DNA of 14,441 nt from Clostridia bacterium (GCA_024403175.1 JAKSSI010000006.1:1-14441), one strand, 5' to 3'. Positions 1 to 8,905 are shown, numbered from the stretch's first letter. Translations and numbers: made by a program. Notes: generated by a model from the sequence alone, not told the origin.

Positions 1-65
1 AGTACATGAGATCTCTTCTCTATGATCCAACATTCACAACAGAATTCCGTGAGGCTACAAAGTAA
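1..65 (+). CDS. cbiF: CbiF, cobalt-precorrin-4 C11-methyltransferase, C-terminal end only
   Basis: Reading in the frame that ends at the TAA at 63-65 gives about 20 residues, ending LYDPTFTTEFREATK. A Leu-Tyr-Asp-Pro-x-Phe-Thr stretch followed by a short charged tail is how CbiF/CobM proteins usually end. CbiF methylates C11 of cobalt-precorrin-4 using S-adenosylmethionine, immediately before the CbiG step, which fits its place directly upstream of cbiG. The stop overlaps the cbiG ATG by one base (TAATG), indicating translational coupling. Only the tail is visible, so the identity rests on this short motif and on the neighbour; it is inferred, not proven. Confidence 0.75.
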   Translation, partial: YMRSLLYDPTFTTEFREATK

Positions 66-1081
66 TGAAAATAGCAGTCTTTGCCTATAGCCGAACAGGC
101 TGCGGCACTGCAAAAAACATAATAAATAATTTAGATGCAGAAGTTAAAGCGTTTGCACCAGAAAGAATCGAAGCAGAAGGTTTTGAAGTAATTGAAAAGC
201 CTGCAAAAGATTTTTACGGAAAGCTCTTTAATGAAAACGATGCACTGATATTTGTCGGAGCTACAGGAATTGCGGTAAGAGAAATTGCACCGCATGTAAA
301 AGACAAAAAGACCGACCCCGCAGTTGTCTGCGTAGATGAACTTGGCACCTTTGCCATTTCACTTCTAGCAGGACACATAGGTGGTGCTAATGTGCTTACA
401 AATTACATTGCAGGCTGCATTGGTGCAACACCAGTTGTTACAACTGCAACAGACATTAACGGAAAGTTTTCTGTTGATGCATGGGCTAGTAGAAATGGCT
501 TTGCTATAAGCAGTATGCTTTATGCAAAGAATGTATCAGCTGCAATTTTGGAAGGTGATGTTCCTTTGTGTTCAGAATTGGAGATTAAAGGTTCACTTCC
601 AAATGGAACTGTAGATAAAACAGAAGGTCCTCTTGGCATCTATATTGGATGGAGCAAGAAAGAACCATTTGAGAAAACTTTAAGACTTGTTCCTAAGTGC
701 TTGCATTTAGGTTTGGGTTGCAGAAGAGATACTCCAAAGGCGGCTATTGAAGAGGCTGTGGAAATGGTTCTTAAGGAATACAATATTGATAAGCGCGCAA
801 TTAAGTGCGCAGCCTCGGTGGATTTAAAAGCAAATGAAGCAGGACTTCTAGAGTACTGCAAAGATAATGGGCTTCCTGTTACTTTCTACACATCAGAAGA
901 ATTACTTACTTTAAAAGGTGAGTTCTCATTCTCAGAACGTGTTAAGAATGTTGCCGGCGTAGATTGTGTCTGCGAGAGATCGGCAATGATGGGAGCAGAA
1001 AAATTACTGGTTAAGAAAACAGCCTTAAACGGCGTAACAGTTGCTATAGCAACAGAAAGAAGTGAGGTACACTTTGGGTAA
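65..1081 (+). CDS. cbiG: CbiG, cobalt-precorrin-5A hydrolase
   Basis: CbiG opens the delta-lactone ring of cobalt-precorrin-5A and releases the two-carbon fragment as acetaldehyde, completing ring contraction in the anaerobic cobalamin pathway. At 338 aa it is normal for the family. The N-terminal and central part (about residues 60-130) carries GATGIAVREIAPH (65-77), TDPAVVCVDELG (83-94) and the LAGHIGGAN stretch (101-109). The C-terminal domain (about 211-335) carries LGLGCRRDTP (215-224), SVDLKANEAGL (251-261) and GVDCVCERSA (298-307). It starts one base inside the cbiF stop, with GAGG at 51-54 as a modest ribosome binding site, and its 3' end overlaps the cobJ start. The gene is diagnostic of the oxygen-independent route, because aerobic organisms use CobG/CobJ chemistry without CbiG. 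Confidence 0.95.
   Translation: MKIAVFAYSRTGCGTAKNIINNLDAEVKAFAPERIEAEGFEVIEKPAKDFYGKLFNENDALIFVGATGIAVREIAPHVKDKKTDPAVVCVDELGTFAISLLAGHIGGANVLTNYIAGCIGATPVVTTATDINGKFSVDAWASRNGFAISSMLYAKNVSAAILEGDVPLCSELEIKGSLPNGTVDKTEGPLGIYIGWSKKEPFEKTLRLVPKCLHLGLGCRRDTPKAAIEEAVEMVLKEYNIDKRAIKCAASVDLKANEAGLLEYCKDNGLPVTFYTSEELLTLKGEFSFSERVKNVAGVDCVCERSAMMGAEKLLVKKTALNGVTVAIATERSEVHFG
1064..1068 (+). promoter_or_regulatory. Ribosome binding site that decides the cobJ start
   Basis: GAGGT at 1064-1068 lies 5-6 nt before a TTG at 1074 that reads TTG-GGT-AAA, giving M-G-K-V-Y-V-V-G-I-G-P-G, the usual beginning of CobJ/CbiH proteins. The alternative GTG at 1062 overlaps this Shine-Dalgarno-like sequence and has no good purine-rich element of its own, so TTG 1074 is preferred. 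The site lies inside the end of cbiG. Confidence 0.6.
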
Positions 1082-1805
1082 AGTATATGTAGTGGGTATT
1101 GGCCCTGGAAATTACGATAACATGACTGTTCGCGCAGACAGAGCTCTTGCTGCATGCGATGTTATTATTGGATATCACGTTTATGTAGATCTTGTTAAAG
1201 ATAGATATCCAGACAAGCAGTACGATACAACTCCAATGACAAAGGAAACTGTTCGTTGTCAGATGGCTATCGACATTGCAAAGACAGGAAAGAAAGTTGC
1301 AATGGTTTGCTCTGGAGACAGCGGTATCTACGGAATGGCAGCTCTTATCTATGAACTTAGAGGAGAAGAAAAGGATCCTGAAGTAGAAGTTATTCCTGGA
1401 CTTACAGCAGCTTGCAGTGGCGCAGCAGTTCTTGGTGCACCACTTACACACGACTTTGCTGTAATCAGCCTTTCTGATAGACTTACACCATGGGATAAGA
1501 TTGAAGCAAGACTTGATGCTGCTGCAAAGGCAGATCTTTCTATCGTTCTTTACAATCCTCAGAGCCACGGAAGACCAGAACATCTTAGCAAGGCTGTAGA
1601 TATTCTTTTAAGACATCTTCCATCAGATAGACAGTGCGGCTTTGTAAGAAACATTGGAAGAGAAGGCGAAAGCAGAACTTTCACAACTCTTGAAGGTCTT
1701 AAGACCGCAGATGTTGATATGTTCTGCACAGTATGTATCGGAAACGCAATGACAAAGATGATCGGAGACGAAATGGTTACTCCGAGAGGATATAGACATG
1801 AGTAA
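1074..1805 (+). CDS. cobJ: CobJ/CbiH, (cobalt-)precorrin-3B C17-methyltransferase
   Basis: This SAM-dependent methyltransferase methylates C17 of cobalt-precorrin-3 and drives ring contraction to the lactone intermediate cobalt-precorrin-4. It belongs to the tetrapyrrole (corrin/porphyrin) methylase family. Counting from the TTG start (243 aa), visible motifs are GIGPG (8-12), SGDSGIYGMA (80-89), PGLTAACSGAA (108-118), SLSDRLTPW (132-140), LYNPQSHGRP (159-168) and VRNIGREGE (191-199). The run SLSDRLTPW plus LYNPQS is characteristic of CobJ/CbiH rather than of the related CbiF, CbiL or CbiE. The gene overlaps the cbiG end by 8 nt and the next gene by 8 nt. An in-frame GTG at 1062 would add four residues; TTG 1074 is chosen from the ribosome binding site. 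In cobalt-early organisms the same protein is called CbiH. Confidence 0.95.
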   Translation: MGKVYVVGIGPGNYDNMTVRADRALAACDVIIGYHVYVDLVKDRYPDKQYDTTPMTKETVRCQMAIDIAKTGKKVAMVCSGDSGIYGMAALIYELRGEEKDPEVEVIPGLTAACSGAAVLGAPLTHDFAVISLSDRLTPWDKIEARLDAAAKADLSIVLYNPQSHGRPEHLSKAVDILLRHLPSDRQCGFVRNIGREGESRTFTTLEGLKTADVDMFCTVCIGNAMTKMIGDEMVTPRGYRHE

Positions 1806-3774
1806 AATCTGCATTTTCGCAGGAACAAAAGAAGGACACGAACTTGTAAACTTTTTAAGTGGAACAAGTGTTAATGTTACAGCCTGTGTTGCAACTGAAT
1901 ATGGTGAAACACTGCTTAGTGCTGCAGATAACTTAACAGTTTCAGCAAAGCGTCTTAATGAAGAAGAGATGGTAAATCTTTTCAATACAGAAAAGTACGA
2001 TATGGTTTTAGATGCTACACATCCTTATGCCGATATCGTAACTAAAAATATTAAGAAGGCTTGCGATGAAACTGATACCGTATATCAGAGAGTACTGCGC
2101 AGTGCATCTGAAATTGCAAATGAAGATGTATACGTAGCAGACATTGCTTCTGCAGTGGAATTCTTAAATACAACTGAAGGAAATATTCTTCTTACAACTG
2201 GAAGTAAAGAACTTATGAAGTATATAGAACTTAAGGACTTTACTGAAAGAGCTTATGCAAGAGTACTTCCTATGGATGCTTCTCTTGTTGAATGCGAAAA
2301 GGCAGGACTTAAACCAAGTCATATTATAGCTATGCAAGGCCCGTTCTCTTACGATATGAATCTTGCAATGCTTAAGTTTATAAACGCTGCATATCTTGTT
2401 ACAAAAGATGGTGGTAGCACTGGTGGTTTTGCTGAAAAGGCAGCTGCTGCAAAAGCTATGGGCGCAAAGCTTGTTGTGATTGGTCGCCCTATGGAAGAAA
2501 CTGGCCTTAGCCTTAGCGAAGCTATTGATATGCTTTGCGAAAAATACAGCCTTACAAAAACATTAGAGGTAAGTGTTGTTGGTCTTGGCCCTGGAAGCGA
2601 TGCAGCTATGACAGAAGAAGTTAAAGCTGCAATTGCAGACGCCGATGCTCTTATCGGAGCAAAGAGAATGCTTGAAGCATTTTCTGGCAAACCAGTATTT
2701 GATGCAATTGCTCCGAATGCAATTTCAGATGCAATTCATAATCACAAAGAATATAGAAAATTCACTGTCGTAATGTCTGGCGATACAGGCTTCTTCAGTG
2801 GAACAAAGAAACTTCTTCCTTTACTTTCTGATTGCAAGGTAAAGGTACTTCCTGGTCTTAGCTCTTTATCTTATTTAAGTGCAAGACTTGGAATTAACTA
2901 TGACGATGTAAAGCTTACAAGTCTTCACGGAAGAGACACAGATATAGTTCCTGTTGTTAAAGCAAATGCAAAGGTGTTCTCTCTTATTGGTGGTCAGCGC
3001 GGCATTAATGAAATGTGCGAAAAGCTTACTGCTGCCGGACTTGGAAACGCTAGAGTAAGCATAGGCGAAAGACTTAGCTATCCTGATGAAAGAATTACTA
3101 CAGGATTAGCTTCAGAACTCGCGTCCGGTGAATACTCACCGCTGTGCGTAGCTTTCATTGAAAACGACAACCCTGACGCTATCGTTACTCACGGACTTCC
3201 TGATGAAGTTTTCCAAAGAAAAGAAGAAGCAGGAAAAGTTGTGCCAATGACAAAGAGCGAAGTAAGATCTGTTTGTCTTTCAAAACTTCAGCTTAAGAAA
3301 AATTCTGTATGCTGGGATATAGGCGCAGGCAGCGGATCTGTTTCTATTGAAATGGCTCTTCAGGCAAGCGAAGGCGAAGTTTATGCAATCGAACGTAATG
3401 AAGATGCTGTAGAGCTTCTTCACGAAAATAAAGCAAAGCTTAGAGCAAACAACATGACTATTGTTAGTGGTCTTGCTCCACAGGCTTGCGAAGATCTTCC
3501 TGCACCAAGCCACGTATTTATCGGCGGCAGCGCAGGAAATATGAAAGAAATTATCAGCTTAATTCTTTCTAAAAATCCTAATGCTAGAATTGTTGCAACA
3601 GCTATTGCTCTTGAAACAACAGCAGAACTTACAAATTGCCTTAAGGAATTTAACTTTAAAGAGACAGAAGTTGTAAGTATGCAGGTGTCTAGAGATAGAA
3701 AAGCAGGCCCTTATCATCTTATGACTGCTATTAATCCAATCAATATCTTTACTATGCAGGCCGGAGGCAAGTAG
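1798..3774 (+). CDS. CbiJ-CbiE-CbiT fusion: precorrin-6A reductase + C5- and C15-methyltransferase/decarboxylase
   Basis: This 658-aa protein joins three consecutive corrin-ring enzymes. Residues 1-250 are CbiJ (CobK-like reductase of cobalt-precorrin-6A, NAD(P)H-dependent): GTKEG 9-13, DATHPYA 72-78, TTGSKEL 133-139, MQGPF 179-183, KDGGSTGG 203-210. Residues about 255-465 are CbiE, a tetrapyrrole methylase for C5: VGLGPG 261-266, SGDTGFFSG 327-335, LPGLSS 351-356, SLHGRD 375-380. Residues about 475-655 are CbiT, a Rossmann-fold SAM methyltransferase that methylates C15 and decarboxylates the C12 acetate: MTKSEVR 484-490, DIGAGSGS 507-514, FIGGSAG 574-580. CbiE-CbiT fusion (CobL) is common; adding CbiJ in front puts the three activities in one chain. 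The ATG overlaps the cobJ stop, with AGAGGA at 1785-1790 as ribosome binding site. All three domains keep their key motifs and nothing suggests decay. Confidence 0.95.
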   Translation: MSKICIFAGTKEGHELVNFLSGTSVNVTACVATEYGETLLSAADNLTVSAKRLNEEEMVNLFNTEKYDMVLDATHPYADIVTKNIKKACDETDTVYQRVLRSASEIANEDVYVADIASAVEFLNTTEGNILLTTGSKELMKYIELKDFTERAYARVLPMDASLVECEKAGLKPSHIIAMQGPFSYDMNLAMLKFINAAYLVTKDGGSTGGFAEKAAAAKAMGAKLVVIGRPMEETGLSLSEAIDMLCEKYSLTKTLEVSVVGLGPGSDAAMTEEVKAAIADADALIGAKRMLEAFSGKPVFDAIAPNAISDAIHNHKEYRKFTVVMSGDTGFFSGTKKLLPLLSDCKVKVLPGLSSLSYLSARLGINYDDVKLTSLHGRDTDIVPVVKANAKVFSLIGGQRGINEMCEKLTAAGLGNARVSIGERLSYPDERITTGLASELASGEYSPLCVAFIENDNPDAIVTHGLPDEVFQRKEEAGKVVPMTKSEVRSVCLSKLQLKKNSVCWDIGAGSGSVSIEMALQASEGEVYAIERNEDAVELLHENKAKLRANNMTIVSGLAPQACEDLPAPSHVFIGGSAGNMKEIISLILSKNPNARIVATAIALETTAELTNCLKEFNFKETEVVSMQVSRDRKAGPYHLMTAINPINIFTMQAGGK

Positions 3775-4742
3775 TGAAAATATCGTTATATGCACTGCTG
3801 ATAGGTTTTGTGCTGGATCTCATTCTTGGTGACCCACGCAGTGTTCCACATCCTATAATCCATATAGGAAAATTAATATCAGTAAGTGAAAAATTTTATA
3901 GAAAAATCTTTCCTAAAACAGTTCGAGGAGAGAACTTTGCTGGAGCTGCAATCTGGATTACAGTAGTTGTTATCAGCACAGCCGTGCCATCTGCCATTCT
4001 GTGGATATGCTACAAGATTAGTCCATGGCTTTGTCTTGTGGCTGAAAGCATTATGTGCTGGATGATACTTGCAACAAAATCTTTAAAGGACGAAACTATG
4101 AAGGTTTATGATGCACTTGAATCTGGCGACATAAATGCTTCTAGATATGCTGTTTCTATGATAGTTGGTAGAGATACTGCAGAGTTAGATGATGCCGCTG
4201 TTACTAGAGCTGCTGTAGAAACTGTGGCTGAAAATAGTTCCGACGGAATAGTTGCTCCAATGATTTTTATGGCAATAGGCGGTGCTCCATTAGGCTTTTT
4301 GTATAAGGCTGTAAATACTATGGATTCCATGCTTGGTTACGTAGAAATGCCTTACAAAAATGTTGGACTCGTTCCTGCAAAGTTAGACGATGTTTTTAAT
4401 TATCTTCCATCAAGAATTTCAGCTTTCTTTATGCTTGCAGGCGGAGCAATTCTTGGCCTTAACGTAAAGAATGGTTGGAAGATATTTAAGAGAGATAGAT
4501 ATAATCATGCAAGTCCAAATTCTGCACAGACTGAATCGGTTTGCGCAGGGCTTCTTGGATTAAGACTTGCAGGTGATGCATATTACCATGGAGTTCTTCA
4601 TAAAAAGAAGTATATAGGTGACGAATTAAGACCAATAGAACATAAAGACATTCCAACAACTTGCAATCTCTTGTACGCTACAGCTATTGTTTCATTAGTT
4701 GTGTGTTGTGCAATTAAATTACTAATTATGATAGCTTTATAA
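3774..4742 (+). CDS. cbiB: CbiB, adenosylcobinamide-phosphate synthase (membrane protein)
   Basis: CbiB (CobD in the aerobic naming) attaches (R)-1-amino-2-propanol O-2-phosphate to the f-propionate of adenosylcobyric acid, giving adenosylcobinamide phosphate at the cytoplasmic membrane. The protein is 322 aa, normal for the family. Motifs are DLILGDP (15-21) with HP at 26-27, VAENSSDGIVAP (151-162), NTMDSMLGY (181-189), LDDVFNYLPSRI (204-215) and PNSAQTES (248-255). Hydrophobic segments lie near residues 1-18, 55-80, 84-100, 160-177, 215-230 and 300-322. Translation starts at GTG 3774, which shares its G with the TAG stop of the preceding gene, and GGAGG at 3763-3767 is well placed. The next gene supplies the aminopropanol phosphate that CbiB uses. 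Confidence 0.95.
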   Translation: MKISLYALLIGFVLDLILGDPRSVPHPIIHIGKLISVSEKFYRKIFPKTVRGENFAGAAIWITVVVISTAVPSAILWICYKISPWLCLVAESIMCWMILATKSLKDETMKVYDALESGDINASRYAVSMIVGRDTAELDDAAVTRAAVETVAENSSDGIVAPMIFMAIGGAPLGFLYKAVNTMDSMLGYVEMPYKNVGLVPAKLDDVFNYLPSRISAFFMLAGGAILGLNVKNGWKIFKRDRYNHASPNSAQTESVCAGLLGLRLAGDAYYHGVLHKKKYIGDELRPIEHKDIPTTCNLLYATAIVSLVVCCAIKLLIMIAL

Positions 4743-4752
4743 AGGAAGTTAC

Positions 4753-5805
4753 ATGCTTTATAAAACAAAGAATCCTCATGGTGGGGATGTATACGAAAAC
4801 AAAATAATTTTAGATTACTCTGCTAACACTAGCCCTTACGGTACACCGCAGGGCGTTATAGATGCAATGACAGCAGCAATGCCAGATGTGCATCAGTATC
4901 CAGATCCATATTGCAGAAAGCTTATTGCTGCAATTGCTGAATATGAAAACGTTCCAGAAGAATACATTCTTTGCGGAAATGGTGCAGCAGAACTCATCTA
5001 TTCATATTTTGAAGCAACAAAACCAAAGTGCGCAGTTGAGCTTGCTCCTACTTTTTCTGAATACTCTTTAGGTATGGAAAAGGTTGGTACAAGAATTAAA
5101 AGATATACATTAAAGCAAGAAAATAATTTTATGCTTGATGAAGGCTTCTTTGATTTTGTTAAAGAAGTTAAGCCAGAGGTTATAGTTCTTTGCAACCCAA
5201 ATAATCCTACAGGTCAGCTGATACCTCAGGATATGCTTAAGAGAATTCTTTCTTACTGCAAAGACAACGATGTTTTGTTCTTCCTTGATGAATGCTTTAT
5301 GGATTTAACAGGAAGTAGTCAGAGCATCTCGGCCGAACTTGCAAACAACCCAAATCTTTTCATACTTAAGGCTTTCACAAAGAGCTTTGGTATGGCGGGT
5401 GTAAGACTTGGCTATTGTCTTTGTGCAGATGCAAATACATTGTCTAAAATGGCAGAAGCATCTCAGCCTTGGAACATTTCACTTTTGGCGCAGGCAGCAG
5501 GTGTTGCCGCATTAAAGGAAAAAGAATTCCTTGCAAAGACTGTTGAAGTAGTAAAAGAAGAAAGACCAATTCTTGCAAAGGGCCTTTCCGATTTAGGCTT
5601 TTGGGTTTGCCCCGGAGAAGCAAATTACATTTTCTTTAAGGGGCCTGAAACACTGCAGGCAAAACTTAAGGAAGTTAACATAGCAATTAGAAATTGCAGT
5701 AACTATTATGGACTGTCAGATGGTTGGTATAGAGTGGCAGTTCGTTTAAGACATCAAAACGAAGCTTTACTTGAAGCGATGCGTAAGGCGGTCGGAGGAA
5801 AATAA
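4753..5805 (+). CDS. cobD: CobD-type threonine-phosphate decarboxylase (PLP class I/II aminotransferase fold)
   Basis: This 350-aa PLP enzyme resembles histidinol-phosphate aminotransferase. In this operon it is best read as L-threonine-O-3-phosphate decarboxylase, which makes aminopropanol phosphate for CbiB. The Schiff-base lysine is K210 in [16 protein letters not shown]. Other visible elements are SANTSPYG (23-30), GNGAAELIY (75-83), CNPNNPTG (147-154), D179 in FLDE (PLP pyridine nitrogen) and the C-terminal YRVAVRLR (326-333), with a substrate-carboxylate arginine. It starts 10 nt after cbiB, behind an AAAGGAAG-type ribosome binding site. The sequence alone does not cleanly separate CobD from HisC; the call rests on context and the [14 protein letters not shown] form. 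No L-threonine kinase (PduX-like) gene is visible in the window. Confidence 0.88.
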   Translation: MLYKTKNPHGGDVYENKIILDYSANTSPYGTPQGVIDAMTAAMPDVHQYPDPYCRKLIAAIAEYENVPEEYILCGNGAAELIYSYFEATKPKCAVELAPTFSEYSLGMEKVGTRIKRYTLKQENNFMLDEGFFDFVKEVKPEVIVLCNPNNPTGQLIPQDMLKRILSYCKDNDVLFFLDECFMDLTGSSQSISAELANNPNLFILKAFTKSFGMAGVRLGYCLCADANTLSKMAEASQPWNISLLAQAAGVAALKEKEFLAKTVEVVKEERPILAKGLSDLGFWVCPGEANYIFFKGPETLQAKLKEVNIAIRNCSNYYGLSDGWYRVAVRLRHQNEALLEAMRKAVGGK

Positions 5806-5807
5806 CC

Positions 5808-7265
5808 ATGGCAAAGAATATTATGATTCAGGGCACAATGTCAAACGCAGGTAAGAGTCTTCTTGCTGCAGGCATTTGCAGAATCTTAAAGCAAGACGGA
5901 TATAAGGTGGCTCCATTTAAGAGCCAGAATATGGCCCTAAATTCCTTCATTACAAAGGATGGCGGAGAAATGGGAAGAGCTCAGGTGGTTCAGGCAGAAG
6001 CTGCAGGAATTGCACCAGACGTTAGAATGAATCCTATTCTTCTTAAACCTACAACTGATGTTGGTAGCCAGGTAATTGTAAACGGCCAGGTTAAGGGCAA
6101 TATGAAGGCTATGGAATACTACAAGAGAAAAACTGAGTTTATTCCAGATGTTATGGAAGCTTATAACAGCCTTGCAGAAGAATACGATGTAATCGTTATT
6201 GAAGGCGCAGGAAGCCCTGCAGAAATTAATCTTAAAGACGAAGACATTGTAAATATGGGCTTTGCCAAGCTTGTAGATGCACCGGTTCTTCTTGTAGGCG
6301 ATATCGACAGAGGTGGCGTATTTGCACAGCTTTACGGCACAATTGCACTTCTTGAGCCAGATGAACAGGCAAGAATTAAAGGAACTATTGTAAACAAGTT
6401 CCGTGGAGACAAAGCAATTCTCGAACCTGGTCTTAAGATTTTAGAAGATCTTTGTAAGGTGCCAGTAGCAGGCGTTATTCCTTACACTTATGTAGATGTA
6501 GACGATGAAGACAGTTTGTCTGAACGTTTTAACGATAAAGAGAGAAAGCTTATAGACATTGCTGTAATTAGACTTCCTAGAATTTCTAACTTTACAGACT
6601 TCTCTCCATTTGAAAGATTTGAAAATGTATCTTTAAGATATGTTGATTCTGTAGCTGATTTATATCAGCCAGATATGATACTTCTTCCAGGTACAAAGAG
6701 TACTATTGCAGATCTTATGTGGCTTAGACAGTGCGGCCTTGAAGCTGCTATTACTAAGGCTGCCGCAGCTGGTACTTTAGTATTTGGTGTATGCGGTGGA
6801 TACCAGATGCTCGGCAAAAAGGTTTCCGACCCAGACCAAGTAGAAGCTGCTGGTGTTACAGAAATTGCAGGTCTTGGCCTTCTTGATATGGAAACAGTAT
6901 TCGAACCAGAAAAGGTTCAGACTCAGACCAGCGGTGTATTCAGCGGAATTGAAGGAACTCTTTCTGTCCTTAATGGTGTAGCTTATGAAGGTTATGAAAT
7001 TCATATGGGCAGAAGCGGAAACAACGGCGTAGTTCTTGGCTGTGGCAATGTTTACGGAAGCTATGTTCATGGAATTTTCGATGCAACTGGGGTTGCAGAT
7101 ACAATTATCAAAACTATCTGCGAAAAGCGTGGCATAGATTTTGGCACGCTTAATTCTTACGACCCAATGGAATACAAGGAAAAGCAGTACGATTTACTTG
7201 CCGATGCCGTAAGAAGTGGGCTTGATATGGATTTATTCTATAAGATTCTTAATAGAGAGGTATAA
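5808..7265 (+). CDS. cobQ: CobQ/CbiP, adenosylcobyric acid synthase (glutamine-hydrolysing)
   Basis: CobQ/CbiP amidates the b, d, e and g carboxylates of adenosylcobyrinic acid a,c-diamide, using glutamine and ATP, to give adenosylcobyric acid. The protein is 485 aa, typical of the family. The N-terminal ATP-binding domain (about 1-240) has the deviant P-loop [10 protein letters not shown] (8-17), [10 protein letters not shown] (37-46), [11 protein letters not shown] (132-142) and [10 protein letters not shown] (164-173). The C-terminal class I glutamine amidotransferase-like domain (about 250-450) has LLPGTKST (292-299), the nucleophile C329 in [11 protein letters not shown] (326-336), YEIHMGRS (396-403) and H421 in YVHGIFD (419-425). 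It begins 2 nt after the preceding stop, with GGAGG just upstream. The EIHMG and SQNMALNS motifs favour CobQ/CbiP over CbiA, which amidates the a and c positions and is not in this window. Confidence 0.96.
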   Translation: MAKNIMIQGTMSNAGKSLLAAGICRILKQDGYKVAPFKSQNMALNSFITKDGGEMGRAQVVQAEAAGIAPDVRMNPILLKPTTDVGSQVIVNGQVKGNMKAMEYYKRKTEFIPDVMEAYNSLAEEYDVIVIEGAGSPAEINLKDEDIVNMGFAKLVDAPVLLVGDIDRGGVFAQLYGTIALLEPDEQARIKGTIVNKFRGDKAILEPGLKILEDLCKVPVAGVIPYTYVDVDDEDSLSERFNDKERKLIDIAVIRLPRISNFTDFSPFERFENVSLRYVDSVADLYQPDMILLPGTKSTIADLMWLRQCGLEAAITKAAAAGTLVFGVCGGYQMLGKKVSDPDQVEAAGVTEIAGLGLLDMETVFEPEKVQTQTSGVFSGIEGTLSVLNGVAYEGYEIHMGRSGNNGVVLGCGNVYGSYVHGIFDATGVADTIIKTICEKRGIDFGTLNSYDPMEYKEKQYDLLADAVRSGLDMDLFYKILNREV

Positions 7266-7267
7266 AC

Positions 7268-7786
7268 ATGTCCGGTTTAATCCATATTTACTGTGGAGAT
7301 GGAAAAGGAAAAACAACGGCATCTGTTGGTCTTTCAGTAAGAGCAGCAGGTTCTGGTAAAAAGGTTTTGTTTACTCAGTTTTTTAAGAATGGGTCGTCAT
7401 CGGAAATTGCGGTTTTAAAATCAATTCCAGGCATTACTGTTCATGTAAACGAAAAATATTTTGGCCTTTATATTCGTATGAACGACGAAGAAAAAGAAGA
7501 AGCAAGAATAGCCTATACAAAACTTTTAGAAGAAGTTCTTGAAATGGCAAAGGACTATGATTTGCTTATTTTAGACGAGGCGGTATCTTCTTGTAACCAC
7601 GGAACAATTCCTGAGGATTTGGTTGTTGACTTCCTTAGAAGAAAGCCTGATAATTTAGAGGTTGTTTTAACAGGAAGAAAACCATCTGAAAGATTGGTTG
7701 AACTTGCAGACTATGTTACCGAAATGAAAAAGATTAAGCATCCTATCGATGACGGTATAATTGCAAGAAAAGGAATCGAGTTTTAA
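7268..7786 (+). CDS. cobO: CobO/BtuR-type ATP:corrinoid adenosyltransferase
   Basis: This enzyme transfers the 5'-deoxyadenosyl group from ATP to cob(I)yrinic acid or other cob(I)alamin-type corrinoids, forming the Co-C bond before the amidation and arm-attachment steps. At 172 aa it is typical. The P-loop is GDGKGKT (10-16). Further hallmarks are LILDEAVSS (100-108), VLTGRKPS (133-140), ADYVTEM (147-153) and the C-terminal KHPIDDGIIARKGIEF, a conserved tail of the CobO/CobA/BtuR family. This separates it from the unrelated PduO and EutT adenosyltransferases. The gene starts 2 nt after cobQ, with GAGAGG just upstream. Placement beside cobQ fits, because adenosylation precedes the CobQ reaction. 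Confidence 0.95.
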   Translation: MSGLIHIYCGDGKGKTTASVGLSVRAAGSGKKVLFTQFFKNGSSSEIAVLKSIPGITVHVNEKYFGLYIRMNDEEKEEARIAYTKLLEEVLEMAKDYDLLILDEAVSSCNHGTIPEDLVVDFLRRKPDNLEVVLTGRKPSERLVELADYVTEMKKIKHPIDDGIIARKGIEF

Positions 7787-7789
7787 TTC

Positions 7790-8905
7790 ATGCTTTCAAA
7801 AGTTATTAAATTCATAAAAAAAGATGCAGTACTCACCATAGCGTGGGTACTTGCTATTATATCGGCTTTTATTGTTCACCCTTCAGCTGAGTATTTAGAT
7901 TACATAGACTTTAGATCTCTTGGAATACTCTGGAGTCTTATGATGATAATGCAGATATTCAAAGAAAACGGACTGTTCGCTTTGGTAGGGCAAAAGCTTG
8001 TTTCCCAAACAAAAAAAGTATGGCAGCTGGTTGTTGTTTTGGTAATGCTGTGCTTTTTCTTTAGTATGCTTATTACAAACGATGTAGCACTGATTACCTT
8101 TGTGCCTCTTGCAATTATGATTTTAAGAGGCTGCGGTCTTACAAGACTTATGATTCCGGTTATAGTGCTTCAGACTATTGCTGCAAATCTTGGCAGTATG
8201 ATGACCCCAATGGGTAATCCTCAGAACCTTTATCTGTACGGTTTATCAGGTTTAAGCTTTGGAGAATTTGCTGCCATTGTTGGACCATATACTGCAATAG
8301 TATTTGTATTCCTCTTTATCTTCTGCATATTGATTAACGCAGCAAAAGATGATGTGGAGATGGCTGAAAGCGAAGAGTCTAAGATTGAAAATAAGCTTAC
8401 AATCGAAGTGTTTGGAATATTGTTCTTAATTGCAATTTGCGTAGTATTAAGAATAGTTGACTACAAAACATTGGTGATAGCAGTTTTAGCAGTAACATTC
8501 TTTATAAGCAGAAACTCGCTTTTAAAGGTTGATTATGCACTGCTTTTAACATTTATCGGATTCTTTATATTTACCGGCAATATGGGCCGAATTGAGGCTG
8601 TAAAGACTGCTTTAAATAGTCTTGTGGCTGGAAGAGAAATGATTGCAGGTGTTGTTTGCAGCCAGGTTATTTCAAATGTGCCTGCGGCACTGCTTCTCTC
8701 CGGATTTTCATCTAATCTTAAGGAGCTTATACTTGGTGTAAACTTTGGTGGTCTTGGAACATTGATTGCGTCAATGGCAAGCCTTATATCCTTTAAACTG
8801 TATTCTGCAGAAGCAGATGCAAATAAAGGCACTTACATGATTAACTTTACATTTATGAATATTGTATTCCTTGTAATATTATTAGTAGCCCATATATTTT
8901 TATAG
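7790..8905 (+). CDS. SLC13/CitMHS-like permease (ion transporter superfamily), substrate unknown
   Basis: This 371-aa polytopic membrane protein has about ten hydrophobic segments, roughly residues 12-30, 43-60, 78-95, 98-113, 119-137, 160-183, 205-220, 226-240, 248-263 and 350-371, with others possible around 285-335. It shows the two signature regions of the ion transporter superfamily: TNDVALITFVPL (96-107) with GNPQNLYLYG (142-151), and SNVPAALLLSGF (295-306). A charged loop (about 185-203, rich in Glu, Asp and Lys) separates the halves. Relatives move citrate, dicarboxylates, sulfate, arsenite or Na+/H+. The start follows cobO by 3 nt with only a weak ribosome binding site, so translation may be coupled. 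Its place as the last gene of a cobalamin operon hints at supplying a precursor, such as cobalt as a metal-anion complex, but that is inference. Sulfate transport is an alternative, given metY-cysK downstream. Confidence 0.8.
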   Translation: MLSKVIKFIKKDAVLTIAWVLAIISAFIVHPSAEYLDYIDFRSLGILWSLMMIMQIFKENGLFALVGQKLVSQTKKVWQLVVVLVMLCFFFSMLITNDVALITFVPLAIMILRGCGLTRLMIPVIVLQTIAANLGSMMTPMGNPQNLYLYGLSGLSFGEFAAIVGPYTAIVFVFLFIFCILINAAKDDVEMAESEESKIENKLTIEVFGILFLIAICVVLRIVDYKTLVIAVLAVTFFISRNSLLKVDYALLLTFIGFFIFTGNMGRIEAVKTALNSLVAGREMIAGVVCSQVISNVPAALLLSGFSSNLKELILGVNFGGLGTLIASMASLISFKLYSAEADANKGTYMINFTFMNIVFLVILLVAHIFL

